From: Aquila chrysaetos chrysaetos
Taxonomy: Eukaryota; Chordata; Aves; Accipitriformes; Accipitridae
NCBI RefSeq assembly: GCF_900496995.4
Contig: NC_044024.1
Location: 1,984,001-2,048,000, forward strand
DNA: 64,000 nucleotides
Direction of reading: 5' to 3'
Part shown: in pieces, positions 27,599 through 39,400 of the stretch
Layout of the letters: the number at the start of each line of letters is the position of its first letter
Numbering within the stretch: position 1 is the stretch's first letter
Program-made: the position numbers and the translations under genes
The notes under the pieces: generated by a model
Told to the model about the DNA's origin: nothing
Databases searched by the model: none
The model's input: the letters and a program-made list of their open reading frames with translations, nothing else

Positions 27599-30500
27599 GC
27601 CATCTCACTACAGCATTTAAAATCATTAAAAAAGGTCCTTCTAAATGCATATTTAAAAAAAGAAAAAAACATACACCGGATGAGGCTTTGTATTTCCACT
27701 TGATTCCAAAGTGATTTTTTTATGGCTTTGTTATAAAACTCTTCAAAAAGGATTTCAAATGGAAGAACTGACAAACCATTAAGTATTAGTAAACACTGCA
27801 GCATTAGTGAGCTCCTGAAGGGTTCTGTTACCTCTGCTCAGGAATTTTCCTTCAAAATCTTTTCCAGCAGAGACTGTGGTTTCTGTAAAGTAACATTTTT
27901 TTTTTTTCCCAGGAAAATGTCAGTATTACTGATTTTTTCCTTTAGCTTTCCTGGGGCACATTTAAATGAAATACTCCATTCTAACAGAATTGAACCTGTT
28001 GGTTTAATCATCCAAATGTTTCCTTTGGGGTCACCCAGACATTAACCGTATTCCATAGGAGCTGTAGTCCTAAAGCCAGCGCTTAAAAAAGCATGAGACC
28101 TTAGGAAGCTGTGTGCCTCATAGGATGAGCAAATGATACAGGACATCATATAGATGTATTGCAGACAGCCAAAATTTCTAAATACAACCAAGTTTGTAAG
28201 CTCAAGGGGAAGGTATTTTGGCAACATGGGGTTTACCTGCTTCTCCAAGGAGGGTCCTTAAACCACTCCAGTGCTGTGCGATAGTCCATTTTGACCACAG
28301 CAGCTTAACAGAATCTTGTTCACAGACTCTTCTCTACGGGAGGGAGGGCTCCGTGGGGCCTCGGAACATCTGATACGCGCTGCTGTATCAGGGTTAACTA
28401 AAGCCATGCAATATTTAGCTACCAAATGACAAATTAAGTCTGCTGTTGTAAGAAAGCAAAGGAAGGAAACAAGCCTTGCCAACGAATAGAGGAGGAAAGG
28501 GAAAAGCTAATGTCTCTATCCCATATATTCTAGTGGTCTTTAAAATGCAATTTTGATTTGGTTTCTGCTCGTTGGCTCCTTTTGAGTGCTCCTAAGTGCC
28601 CTGAAGTAAGAATCTTGGCACAATGAAGCATCAATTGACTGAAAATAGCCAGTATGTTTGGCAGCAGAAGAATTAAGTGTTAATCATCCGGAAATGCAAT
28701 ATGCTAGTCTTCTGGGCAAAATTGTTCCTTAAATTCAGATATTCCTGTCTGGCTGAAATCAATGGAAATATCATATGCCAATCCAAAAGCCACCAGACCA
28801 CTGACACAACAGACAACCAAAAACACAACAGAGGTATCATATCAGTAGGGTTTCTATGCATAAGCAGAAAATCTGAGTACTGTAAACAGGGGGTAAAACT
28901 TTTGCTTAAACATGTTATGCCTTCTCAGCAGCCGTGGTTTTCAACAAGATAACAGTCCAGTTTCCCTTGTTTTCCAAAATAACTAGAGATTATTGATGTA
29001 CTGCCAATGTTTTAACAAGGAGAGCTCACTAAATCCCACCCTGTCCCAAGTCTAAGATGAACACCATGGGATCAGGGTGGGGACAGCAAATGAGTTGTGC
29101 AAAGAGGAGAGATGAAGAGCTGAGGAGTCTATTCATTGTTTTTCCATTTTAAAGAAAACACTTGCCTGTAACTGTAACCAAGAAGAGAGGCAGCCACCTC
29201 CTTTTTTCATGTTTGGCAAATAAACCTATGTTAAGGGTACTTTGTTGGAAATGTTTGTACTTTATTTATTTAAAAAAATATACAGAGTACATTGATAGTA
29301 CAGCATTTGGCCTATTTAAACTGCTGTGGAGAAGGGTAAAGGCCTATGTGTATTGCTCTGTGAAATGTGCCTTAGAGGGGAGCAGAAATATATTGCTCTG
29401 GGGACATTTTCTTTCTCGTTAATACCAAAACCTTTTTATGTCCCATAGGGGAAAATGTTGGGATTTTTTTTGTGATTTCTAGAGGCTGGAGAGTAGCATC
29501 TTGGGTCACCCTAGAGATCCCACTTTTCGAGCTTCTAGTTTTGGCTATAGCTAGCAGAAAAAGATGTTCCTTTTAAAAGAAAAAAACCCAGAGTAACAGG
29601 TGACTGAATAACCTGCTCACTAGAGATGCTTTTGAATTCAATGGCAACCACGGATGGATATGAAGTTGGAACCACTACAATGGTTTAGAAGGATGGACTC
29701 CATAAAGGGCAAAAATACCACCCCTGGTCTCCTGTTAGGTTAAAGGTAACATAATACAGAGCAGTTCCTGAGAACCCCTGAAGTTCACAACAGCTGAAGA
29801 CTTTTGTTAGGAGTGTTTAATTAAACCAATAACTCTAGAGAGAAAGCAAACATCCCAGACAGGTACAGCTGCCTGGTTAAATTCCAGCAGCATCAAAGTT
29901 GGCATGATTGCCACGTTCAGGCTAAATACTGTAAGAAGCACAGAAATATTGCTTTAAGATTTATGCTGCATGCTTCAAGGAGTAATCAGTCTCCTTTCTA
30001 ATGGGTTTGCCCAGCAACTGGTAGTTTTGAAGGCTGAGACACAAGATGTTAATCTGCAAAGGGTTTCAGGCAGCTCGTTCTAATCTGTAGCAGTACACAC
30101 AGCTCCAAACCATCCAAACCACACTTCTTTCTGTAAAAAGGACGATTTCAAATGCAGAGGTGTTGTTTAATCTGTCCCTGCTGAGAGCACTCACACTCGC
30201 ATAAGAATGGGCCCCGGGGTGTGAAAAGCAGCCAGCCTGAAAATGCCCACAAGCCATGAAGGGCCATAGCTTATTTCTGTATGCCAGTTTACTGGTGATA
30301 CTAGTGGATTTTGCACCCTAAGCCTTCTCCCAGCCTGCATACTCCCCCCCACATCTGTACACAAGTGACAGTGATGGCCGATGTCTTTGGCCATCCCTTC
30401 ACAATTTACCCAGATTGCCTGTCATCTTTACCAGCTGAAAAAAGGAAAATGGACCTCTGACCATTAGGAGCAGGAAACATCTGCACCTTCGCTATTTGCC

Positions 30501-31449
30501 ATCCAAATCCACACTCGTGTTTTTATATGTTTTATTAAACTGTAAGCCCTCAGAGGATGAGGTTTTGCAGACTGGAGTTAGGCTGTTATATGAGATATTC
30601 AGGAAGTTATTTGCATCGACTGGATAAAAGCCTGTGGCAGCTGGGCGTGCTGCAGAAGCAAGTCAGAGACCGCTGCATCAGCCACCAGCCCAAGGAATAA
30701 CATTAGTTCCAGCTTCACAATGAGTTGTTTACTGGCCTTGGCTGCCTGTGGGAACAGCCGAGAAGAGTGGAGGAAAAGGAGAGACAAACACAATGCGAGC
30801 GAGACACGTTAGGTGGGAGGCTGGGCTTTAAAAGCAGACTCAGGATTTCAAACCTATGGAACTGGAGAGGGCTGAAAAAGAAAGAAAAGGGCACCAGCTG
30901 CTCCACAGCATAAACAGGCGGAGGCAAATAAGCCGTCTGCTGCATTACTCCTGCTGCCAGAAGATCCTCTTTCCCTAGCTGAAGGGCTGGTATTAAAGGT
31001 AAGAGATAAAAATAAAAAGCTTTTAGCTAGTGGCTCTGCTGGAAGGCAGATTCACTGAAAGGCAGCAGCAGCTCCCGGGGTGAGCTACACAGGCAAAAGC
31101 AGCCACGCTTCCCTGGAGTATTTGTAATTATGTCCCTAAACATTTGAAAGCCTACAGGTTTTCCAGCAGGAACCCGGGGCTTTCAGAGCAAACTGCTGGG
31201 AGACAAGAGTCCAGACTGTTCTAGTCAGCTCCTTTGAGAAGATTTTAAAAAACCCAAACCGACCCCAACCTAAAAACCAACCCCTTTCTAAATCTGTTTA
31301 GAAAGGCATTTTATTTTCACGGCCAGCTTTGCTTTGCAGCTTCCTAGTCTTACCCAACGCTTTCCCGCTCCCCCCTCTCCTCCTCGCTTTTTTAATTGGA
31401 AGGAAAAACAATTACAGCCATGCGAAGGAAAATCCGAGATTTAAACAGC

Positions 31450-32044
31450 TTTCCCCCTGCTCATTACCATCCCCGGCGTGGAGGCGCGGGCACGATCTCG
31501 CAGGCTGTCCCCGCCAGCTAATTGCTCAGGAAATCCGCGTTACCCATTGTGGGGCTGTCCTTAAGCTGCTAATTCTGAACTGGGAGCTGCCTTGGCTGGG
31601 CAATGCTCTGGAAGGGAATACAGCCCCGCGAGAGGGACCCAGCAGAGACCCGGGCGCGGGGCGGGCTCAGGCACTAATAATACATCCCTACCCAATGGAA
31701 AGCGTTTCCTATCAAGACCCCCAAGAGTTCCCCCAGCCCACAGACCCTGCCCAGACATTGGGCCCATTCTTGTGTCCCGTTTCCCAAGACATGATGGCTG
31801 CAGCGTTCAGCAGTTTTCTTTCCTCTCCGAACAAAGGAAGGCAGGCAAACAACTACCAGTCGCTTTAGATTTTAAAGATGAACGGGTAAACTTTTAGAAA
31901 GTCGAGCGCGCAGATCTTCCGCGTGGGACTAACTCGGCTTGCATTCCACGCACACAAAAAGGATAAATGTGGGCTGTCAGGGAGGAATCGGGCTGAAATC
32001 TGCCGAGCCGTGGGCATGATCTCAGCCCCGGCTGCTCTGCCGTG
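31450..32044 (+). promoter_or_regulatory. CpG-rich segment, candidate LPAR4 promoter and non-coding exon 1
   Basis: This stretch holds roughly thirty CpG dinucleotides in 600 bp, far more than surrounding DNA, and a GC box (GGGGCGGG, 31658-31665) of the type bound by SP1. It ends at TG|GTAAGT, an excellent splice donor at 32045-32050. It lies 10.6 kb upstream of the LPAR4 acceptor with no other gene between. Human LPAR4 also has a non-coding first exon several kb upstream, from general knowledge. I infer a promoter and first exon; the transcription start cannot be placed, as I see no clear TATA box. A 179-codon open frame across this DNA resembles no known protein. Confidence 0.4.
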
Positions 32045-33451
32045 GTAAGTTTCTGCTTCCTCGCTTTTGAACTCAACAGAAAAGCATCCAGATTTCATGT
32101 CAGCTCTGAAAAAAGGATTGTAGTGTTTTCCGAAATCTGAAGGCTCAGACAAATCCGGGGGTTAAAACTAGCCAGGGATAGGCTCGAGTTGTACATTTCA
32201 ATGGAGATTAGCAATGTTTTTTCTATACAGCCAGATCTCATTCCTCATACTTGAGCTATGCTATGGTCGGGATGGGAGAGGCGAATGTTTCTGTTTAAAG
32301 TGAGAAAGATGATCTCCAAGTTTTTGGAAGGTAATTACTATGTGAGCTACTCCTCCAAACTGTTGCAGTGGAAATTGATATAATTCACATTGTAATTTTC
32401 ATTGTGTCACTGCAGATGACAAGTTAAGGACTTTTCTAGCCCTGTTGTTTGTTTCAGACTTGCAAAAAATATCCCTTGCTTAGGGCTTCTTTTTTTGTAC
32501 TTGAAGTCAGTATCATAAAGGCACTTTAAGCTTAAGAAAGGATTGTATGTACATGTGGCATAAACTTAGACTTTCAGTTTACAATGATACATGCTTTCAG
32601 CTTCATGTAATGTGAGATCTGGTTCCTACAAACTGTATTACAAATTAGGAAGTAAGTTATATATTTTATACTGCAAAACTTATCACTTTGGCTTTCATTT
32701 ATGGCTAAAATCTACTCCTTTTAAGCTCAGTGGCAAAATTCCGTGAGAAAAAGTCAAATACAGCTCTAAACAGATAGAAAACCTGGTGTCAGAAGTAAAA
32801 TGAGTGATGAACAACATACTTAATCTAAAGGCACAGCTGTTTAGAAGAAATAGGATTTAACACAATATAAGCCCACTGCAGAAGAATTTGCAAGAAAAGT
32901 TTGGGTTTTTTAATGGCACTCCTCAATCTTTGTTTGAGAGGAGACAATTGTGTGGTTTTGTATTGCTCCCCTATATGAACAGAACAGTAAAACCCAGAGG
33001 ATGGGAAGTGCAAAGTTCACAGGTTGGTGATAAGGATATTCCCCCCTCGTAGCACTTTTCCATCTTCTTTCCCTTATTAGCATTCTGAAAGCTAAAATAA
33101 AACAGGCAGGAAACTAACCTTGGTAACTTTAGGGGCTTCAAAGCCTCTGAATTGTAAAAGAAAGTCCTGAAAAACATGGGAGGGAGGAAGGGAGGGGGAG
33201 GCTGAGCATGCATTTCACTTTAATCCCTTGAGACTAAAAATGAGACTCCTCCTTAACTGGGGTTAGGTCAATTGATAAAAATCAGTGTCTTTCGAATTCT
33301 GGAGTTAGGAGTTCAGCTTGTACCAGACAGGCAAACAGAACTAATGCCTGAATGCAACTACCCATTCACTTTCATTCAGAGTATTGTAATGAGAGGGAAA
33401 AAAACCCGTGAAAAACGGTCGCCTCCCAGTTTTCTGAGAAGCAGTGATCGA

Positions 33452-33491
33452 AACATTCACTGTGCCTGAGCAACATTCACTGTGCCTGAGC
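33452..33491 (+). repeat. Perfect 20-bp tandem duplication
   Basis: Two identical copies of AACATTCACTGTGCCTGAGC lie head to tail inside the probable LPAR4 intron. Confidence 0.9.
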
Positions 33492-35777
33492 GCTGCAGCT
33501 TGTGCCAGAGAGAGGATGCACTCCCAGCTGTAAGATGGTTGCCCTCCTCCAGCCTGTGACCTCATGGCTGGAGCACAAGAGCAGGAGTTAAGGCAATTTT
33601 ACCCAAACCTTGGGCCAGATCCTGGGGTAAGGGTGCGCTGTAGGAGGGTATGTTACTCCTGGAACAGGGGTGAGAGAAGATTGCTCCATGGAGAGAGATG
33701 TACATGGCAAAACAATTTGGGACTCAGTTATCGTGGTACTGCATTGGCACTCATAGCATGGCCGCTTGCAGCCATACGTATTCATGCCAATGTTTGTGAT
33801 TCATCTGTGCAGGCTGCGCCTAACTCTGCTTAAAAGCGTATTTGAGTATCGGGGCTCTATTGACCAATGCCTGAGTGTTGCTGGCCAGGTGCACGCAGAC
33901 GATGTGGTGGTCCCAGCCCGATGGCTCACACAGTGCTCCAGGATCACAAATGAGATGCCAGCGAGCCATCCCGTCTACGGGCTGGGGTGGGTGAGGATGG
34001 CTCCTGGAGCTCAAATCCAGCCTCAATAGGTCTTTCCAGGTCAAGTGTGCGTGCAGAGGCTCACTCTGCTCCTTCACACGTTGCTCCTCCTCCGTAAATA
34101 AGGATCCGATTTAGTCTCAGGGAAGGGGAGCCATCACCTTTTGTGAAAGGCAAATTTGTCCCTTGAAAAGAGGAGCTCTTTATTCATGAGAACAGACAGT
34201 GGCTCTGCAAGACTTCCTCTAATGCACCTTCTTCTCAGTTCAGTCCCATAAAAGGGGGTAAAGATCCGCACCACTCCAGAGCCAAACTAGCCTTAGCTGA
34301 CCCCAGCTGCAAGGAGAGTTTTCTGCATTATTTGTAATGGTTTGGTTTGGTTTTGCAGAAAAAAGAAAGTCTCTTTATCTTGGCAAGTGAAACTGAGGGA
34401 CATTCATCAGTCCCTAAGCCCCGAGACAAAGGTGCGTGCTAGCAACAGAGCAGATTGCTTTCTCTGTACATAACATGATCTCATAATACTTTGAGTACCT
34501 ATTATGCCTGTAAATAGATAGCCACAACAGAAGCTCTTATTTTCACCTAATAATATTCCCATTTTAATTTCTTGAACTCACAGATAACACACCATCTTCC
34601 ACCCCAGCATGCATTTGCTTTTACGTGGTAAATGGATATTGACCATAAAAGCAGCATCCCTTATAGAATACCAAAATGTCATTCCCCTTCTCTCATCTCA
34701 TTATTAGAAATCTGATTTCTAACAAACTTCACTGCAGAAACATCAGTCACTGGCTGAGATATGATATTTTTGCATTGCAAAGTGATTTCTTATTTATTTT
34801 AACACATTAGTGCAAATTTACCCTCTGTAACGCTTGCTGAAAAACAGCATAGCTGTGTGCTGTGCTTCCTCACACATCCTTTCATTATACACCACTGAAT
34901 ATTTTTCAAGACCTTAATGATTTTCCCCCAGAGGGGGGGTGAGGGAGATGACATGAAAACCCCAATCATGCCTCCAAATATCTTGCTGAGAAACTTACAC
35001 CAAGAAGAGGGAGCCCGGCAGCTCCGGGAGGGGACCATGTATCTCCAGCGCTCGGAGGCCAGACCACTGGAGCAAATGAAACTAAGGCTGACGATACCCA
35101 CCCAGTCCATACTGCTGTCAGAAGAGACTTCTCAAACCTTCCCCTTTCCCCCCAGAATAAAGCAATTTGAGAGAACAAAGCCCTGTTTTATCAACTCCCT
35201 CCAGTAAATAAACGCAGGGCACAGATCCTTTAAGGTCCTGAGCACTGGAGCAGAGTACAGATTGCCTTCTGCCCTGCTGAAGGACTGTGCTCAGCACCCG
35301 CAAGGAAACCAGCCGTACGTCCTTGCACCCAGTTTAGCTTGCAAAAGCTGAAATAGGTGTTTGTGCTGTGGTGCTGGCAGCTAGATGGAAGCTTGTTAGT
35401 GCTAATGTATGCAAGGAAAAAAAAAAAGGCCTATAATTTTTGGATAAACAGAGGTGAAAGTTCAGCTCTCCTGCTTCAGCAAAGGGACTGCAGAGGAACC
35501 AGCCCAGAGCCACGGTCCTGGGTGAGAGCGGTCAAACAAGGCTCGGGTGAAAGGAGGGCTTCATGCGACTGCAGGCGCCTCGCGAGGAGCCGAGGAAAGG
35601 CAACAAGGAGCCAAAAAGCCAAGCAATCACCAAGGAACCACTGGAAATTGTGTCAGAGAAAGCGAAGAAAGGAAGCTTTTTGGGCAGGACGCTGACTGGA
35701 AAGCATTTTGGAACCATAAGCAAATAAACTGAGTCCTGTTGTTGGATTCCCCAGTGGTTCAGGGAAACAGGATTCTC

Positions 35778-35797
35778 TTTTTTTTTTTTTTTTTTTT
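35778..35797 (+). repeat. Poly(T) run of 20
   Basis: Simple T tract in the probable LPAR4 intron. Confidence 0.9.
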
Positions 35798-36463
35798 CCT
35801 TAACCACGCTTTGTAAATAAACAGGGATACATCAAAGACATAGCTACCTCCATCACCAACTTCTACTTCTGAGTGAAAATAACCTGTAAATCTTCAAGTA
35901 TTGGGTCAAACAGTGTAACTCTGCTTTTCATCAGTTCATCAGTTTTTTCTTTGCATCTAAATCTTCTCTTATTGGGACTTCTATTGAATCTAGCAATGCT
36001 ATTATAAAGCAATCTCCCCTTAGTGAGACACCTGAGAGTGAAAAAAAGCAGCATTCCTACAGTCCTCCATCATCAGATTGAGGTTCCTTTGCAAGCAAGA
36101 AAGTCCCTCTTACAAGAATAAAATAGTGCAAACTTTGCTGGGAAGTTTGGGGTAAATTCTGTCATTTCTGGTCTGCGGACCAGACCCTCTGAAGGCCGTA
36201 GTGGATGGGGAAGGCCAAAGCGCGTCAAGGGTTAAAGGGGTGATGTAAATGGAGAGAGACATTCTCAGTGAAAACAAAAAGAGAGTCATGCCCTGAGGAT
36301 CAGTGTCTGAATATGGGGTAAGTCAGTTCACTATTCTCTTCAGAAGGAAACATTTTAATTAGCTCAATACAAAACAGATACAGCACAGAGAAGTCACCAT
36401 GAGCAGGAAATGCTTTGTAAGTCTCAGAGGACAGTTAGGAGACAACGGCAGCGCTGACCAATT

Positions 36464-36488
36464 AAAAAAAAAAAAAAAAAAAAAAAAA
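36464..36488 (+). repeat. Poly(A) run of 25
   Basis: The longest A tract in the window, about 0.7 kb from a poly(T) run of 20. No SINE or retrocopy is recognised beside it. Confidence 0.9.
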
Positions 36489-39400
36489 GGAAAGAAAAAA
36501 GGAGAGCGCCTTTAGGATTAGGTCCGATAGGCTCAAGTTTCCACTTCCCCGTTCCACCTTGGAGAAGAATTAAATTGGGTTCCTGCTGCAATTGTGTTTG
36601 CTGACTTCCAGGCAACAGAAAGTAGCTGTTGAACTTGGAGGGTCTGCGAGGTTCACGGAGAGCCCAGGCCACCCCAGACAGGGAGGAAAGCAGTGGCTGG
36701 TGCGCTCTCACCTAGTCCCAGCGGGTCCCCGAGATGACTCTTGGTGGCTAAGAGAAGAGAAATGCCTCATGGGCTCCCATGCTTTGTTTTTCTTCTGTCA
36801 AAGAGGATTTGAAAAGCAGACAGTGAAACCTGACTGGAACGATCCCGAGTAATTCAGGATTTCACCTTCCCACCAGGTGCGGGAGATGTTATTACACCCA
36901 CAGCAAATACTGGGGAATGAAAGTACCAGTGGTACGGAAGACCCTTGCACAATAATCGTCAAAGCCATGAATAAAAGCCTTCCTGCCTTGTCTTTTATGC
37001 TAACCATCAGAAAATGTCCCCCTTTGCCCAGCATACCAGCTAGGCATTCACTCTGATAAAACGCGGGGAAGAATGGCTCTTTGAAGCTACAGAAACCTTT
37101 GCTGGACTTCAAAGTCACACTTCTGTCTCCTTTCCTACTGTTCTCAAATTCATCACTTAGGATTAGTAAATGAAAGAGATTAAAGCATTTCTACTTTCCA
37201 TCGCTTCATATAGTCAATAGTGCTTTGTTTACAGGCAGCTGCTTCATTTCCCACTGTCTAATCCCACCCTTTCTCCTGCTCCTACCACACCGGGGAAGAA
37301 ACGTAGGCAAAGGTTACTGTGAAACTGCAAGAAGCTCTGGGGAGGATGGAGAGCTCACAGCAACTCGGCAAGCTGGTCGGTTTAAAAACCAACCCCAAGC
37401 TTGATGTCCCAAGCCATTTCTCATCCCCAGCCATTTCCCTGCAGCAGCAGCCGGGTCCAGCAACGCCTGCTGTTGCTGGTACAGCTTTCAGTAAGCCCAC
37501 GCTGCTGGCACTGGGAAAATGGAGCCAGCATCGCTGTGCAACACAGTTACTGCCCTGTCAGCCTCAAAAAGGGAAAAGTCAGCAACCAGATTCCCCCAAA
37601 CTGGAGGTTTGTTCTCACAACTGCTTTCAGGTAATGCTCTCAAAGTTCTTTGCAACCAAAAATAACTAGTGAAGCTTTATTGAAAAGAGAAAGTATTAGT
37701 AAGTGGAGATCCCATTGCAGGCACTGAGGTACTGCGAGAGTGGCAAAGCAGCGGGGAACTCAGTGGTGAGATGGTTTTGTTGTGTTTTCCATCGCTGCTT
37801 TGCTCTCTTTGAATTCACATTTTGTGGTTTTCAAGTGAACATTTGTAAGCCTTTAGAAATGATAGTTTGGTGGTGTTACGATTGCTCATTTGCACTGCCA
37901 TATGATTGTTAGAAATGTTTACTTTTTCAGGTAGAAAAAGTTTCTTGTTTATCTATTAAGTCCATATTCAAACAGTTGCACTATATCTCACCTTACCTAT
38001 AGTACTCCTACCAGTCTGGAAGAATCCAAGTCCTATAGCCTCATGCAGAATTATCTGTGCAAAAATCTTCCAAAACCCCAAACAACTCCCCCGCAACCCA
38101 ACAAAACCTTTTTTAAGCCTTCTGCATAATTAAAGTAGAATGAAGGAGGGAAATAAAACCCAAGAAATTGAAGAAATTATACAGTTTCTGGTTGTAAAGC
38201 TGTAACCCTGGGCTCAGTTGTAGAAGTGAGTTGCACATCATACGATCGTTGTACCAACTGGGTGAATAACAGGGAAGTGAAAACCCTCTAATGAATGTAG
38301 TTCTTGTCAAGAGAAGGCATAAAGCACATGCTGTGCCCAAGGAAAATACTTATTTATTTCCAAGGTCAAGGTCCGAGACTATACCAAAACACAACAAGTG
38401 CTGCCGTAACCTAGAGACATTTCTGGACAAAACCCAGAGAACCTCCCCCCCCAACCCCAGTATGCCCACCTTTTGATCCATCAGGTTTTGGCTTCTATAC
38501 CCATAAAACCTTTGTCTCTCAAGATTTAGAGATAACCTGAGTATACATAGCGATAATCTAGAAAGAGATCCTTCAGATTTGAAAGGTTTTCACATTCGGT
38601 CTGTATCAGACCTCACAAGAAAAGGCTTTGCAGTGTTTAGTTATTTAAATGAACACACACAGGATGTCCTACATATTCAGACTGATAAAGTTACATTCAT
38701 CTTACATCTCACATGAGAAAAAGAAAATGTGAAGATGCGAAAATGTCAGTCCCAAACTTCATGCTGTTTTTTCTGACCTCAGTTTGATGGACTTGTGGGG
38801 AATGAGATGTTTATGAAGCAGAAAGAATGGGCTTAATAGAATTACAGAATCTGATTTTAAAGTGTGCTTTTTACCTGCAGTAATTTTCTGTACTAACAAA
38901 TGGTTTGTCTGAATTAAGCTGCAAACTGGCTGTTTTGAAGATTTCTTGGGGTGCCAGGTGGAGGAAATAAAAGAATTGTAAACAGGATACTTGTGCACCA
39001 TAGGAAGTAATACGTAGAAGTTTTCCTTTATTTTCAGTACACGGAGGACAGGGGATATCTCTACAATAAAAGGCAAATAGAAGTAAACCCTGTCAGCTAC
39101 TCTGCTGAACCCCACTTCATAACTCTGAGAATAACAGGGTTAAATGAGTAAGCAACAGCTGCTGTAGGTTTACTTGTACCATCCCTGCTACGAGAGAGAA
39201 TATTCTTAATATTACCACATTAAACAGGCTGTATGTTCTGTTATGGCACCAATTCTGATAACAGCTAGGTACATTCCTGCCCTCATGTACTGCCCCCCAT
39301 TTTAGATACAGGATTTAAAGTTTTGGCCTGCCTAAAATACAGAACAGTAAAGTGGTTTTCTTTATATTCACTTAACTCAGCATTTTAAAATGTATTGCTA

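Larger units (their letters stand above)
14223..31440. other. Non-coding DNA, gene desert upstream of LPAR4
   Basis: No gene is recognised over 17 kb. Visible items: CpG-dense islets at about 20030-20195, 20947-21045 and 24614-24648; an octamer ATTTGCAT at 24506-24513; a 12-bp palindrome at 25175-25186; poly(T) at 27577-27598. The longest frame (24953-25606, minus, 217 codons) starts with GTG and matches nothing I know. The sequence around 25600-25660 faintly resembles an old CR1/L3-like repeat, without enough similarity to call. A further consensus donor (AAAG|GTAAGA) sits at 31001. Confidence 0.55.

Noticed and set aside
27364..27804. 146-codon minus-strand frame with a poly-lysine run
   Set aside because: The lysine run is only the translated poly(T)/poly(A) tract; the rest has no recognisable protein character.
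31329..31868. 179-codon open frame on the plus strand
   Set aside because: It coincides with the CpG-rich segment, where stop codons are depleted; the proline- and leucine-rich product matches nothing I know.
36464..36488. Poly(A) tract as the tail of a processed pseudogene or SINE
   Set aside because: Upstream sequence has no retrocopy, no RNA polymerase III box pair and no target duplication that I can see.
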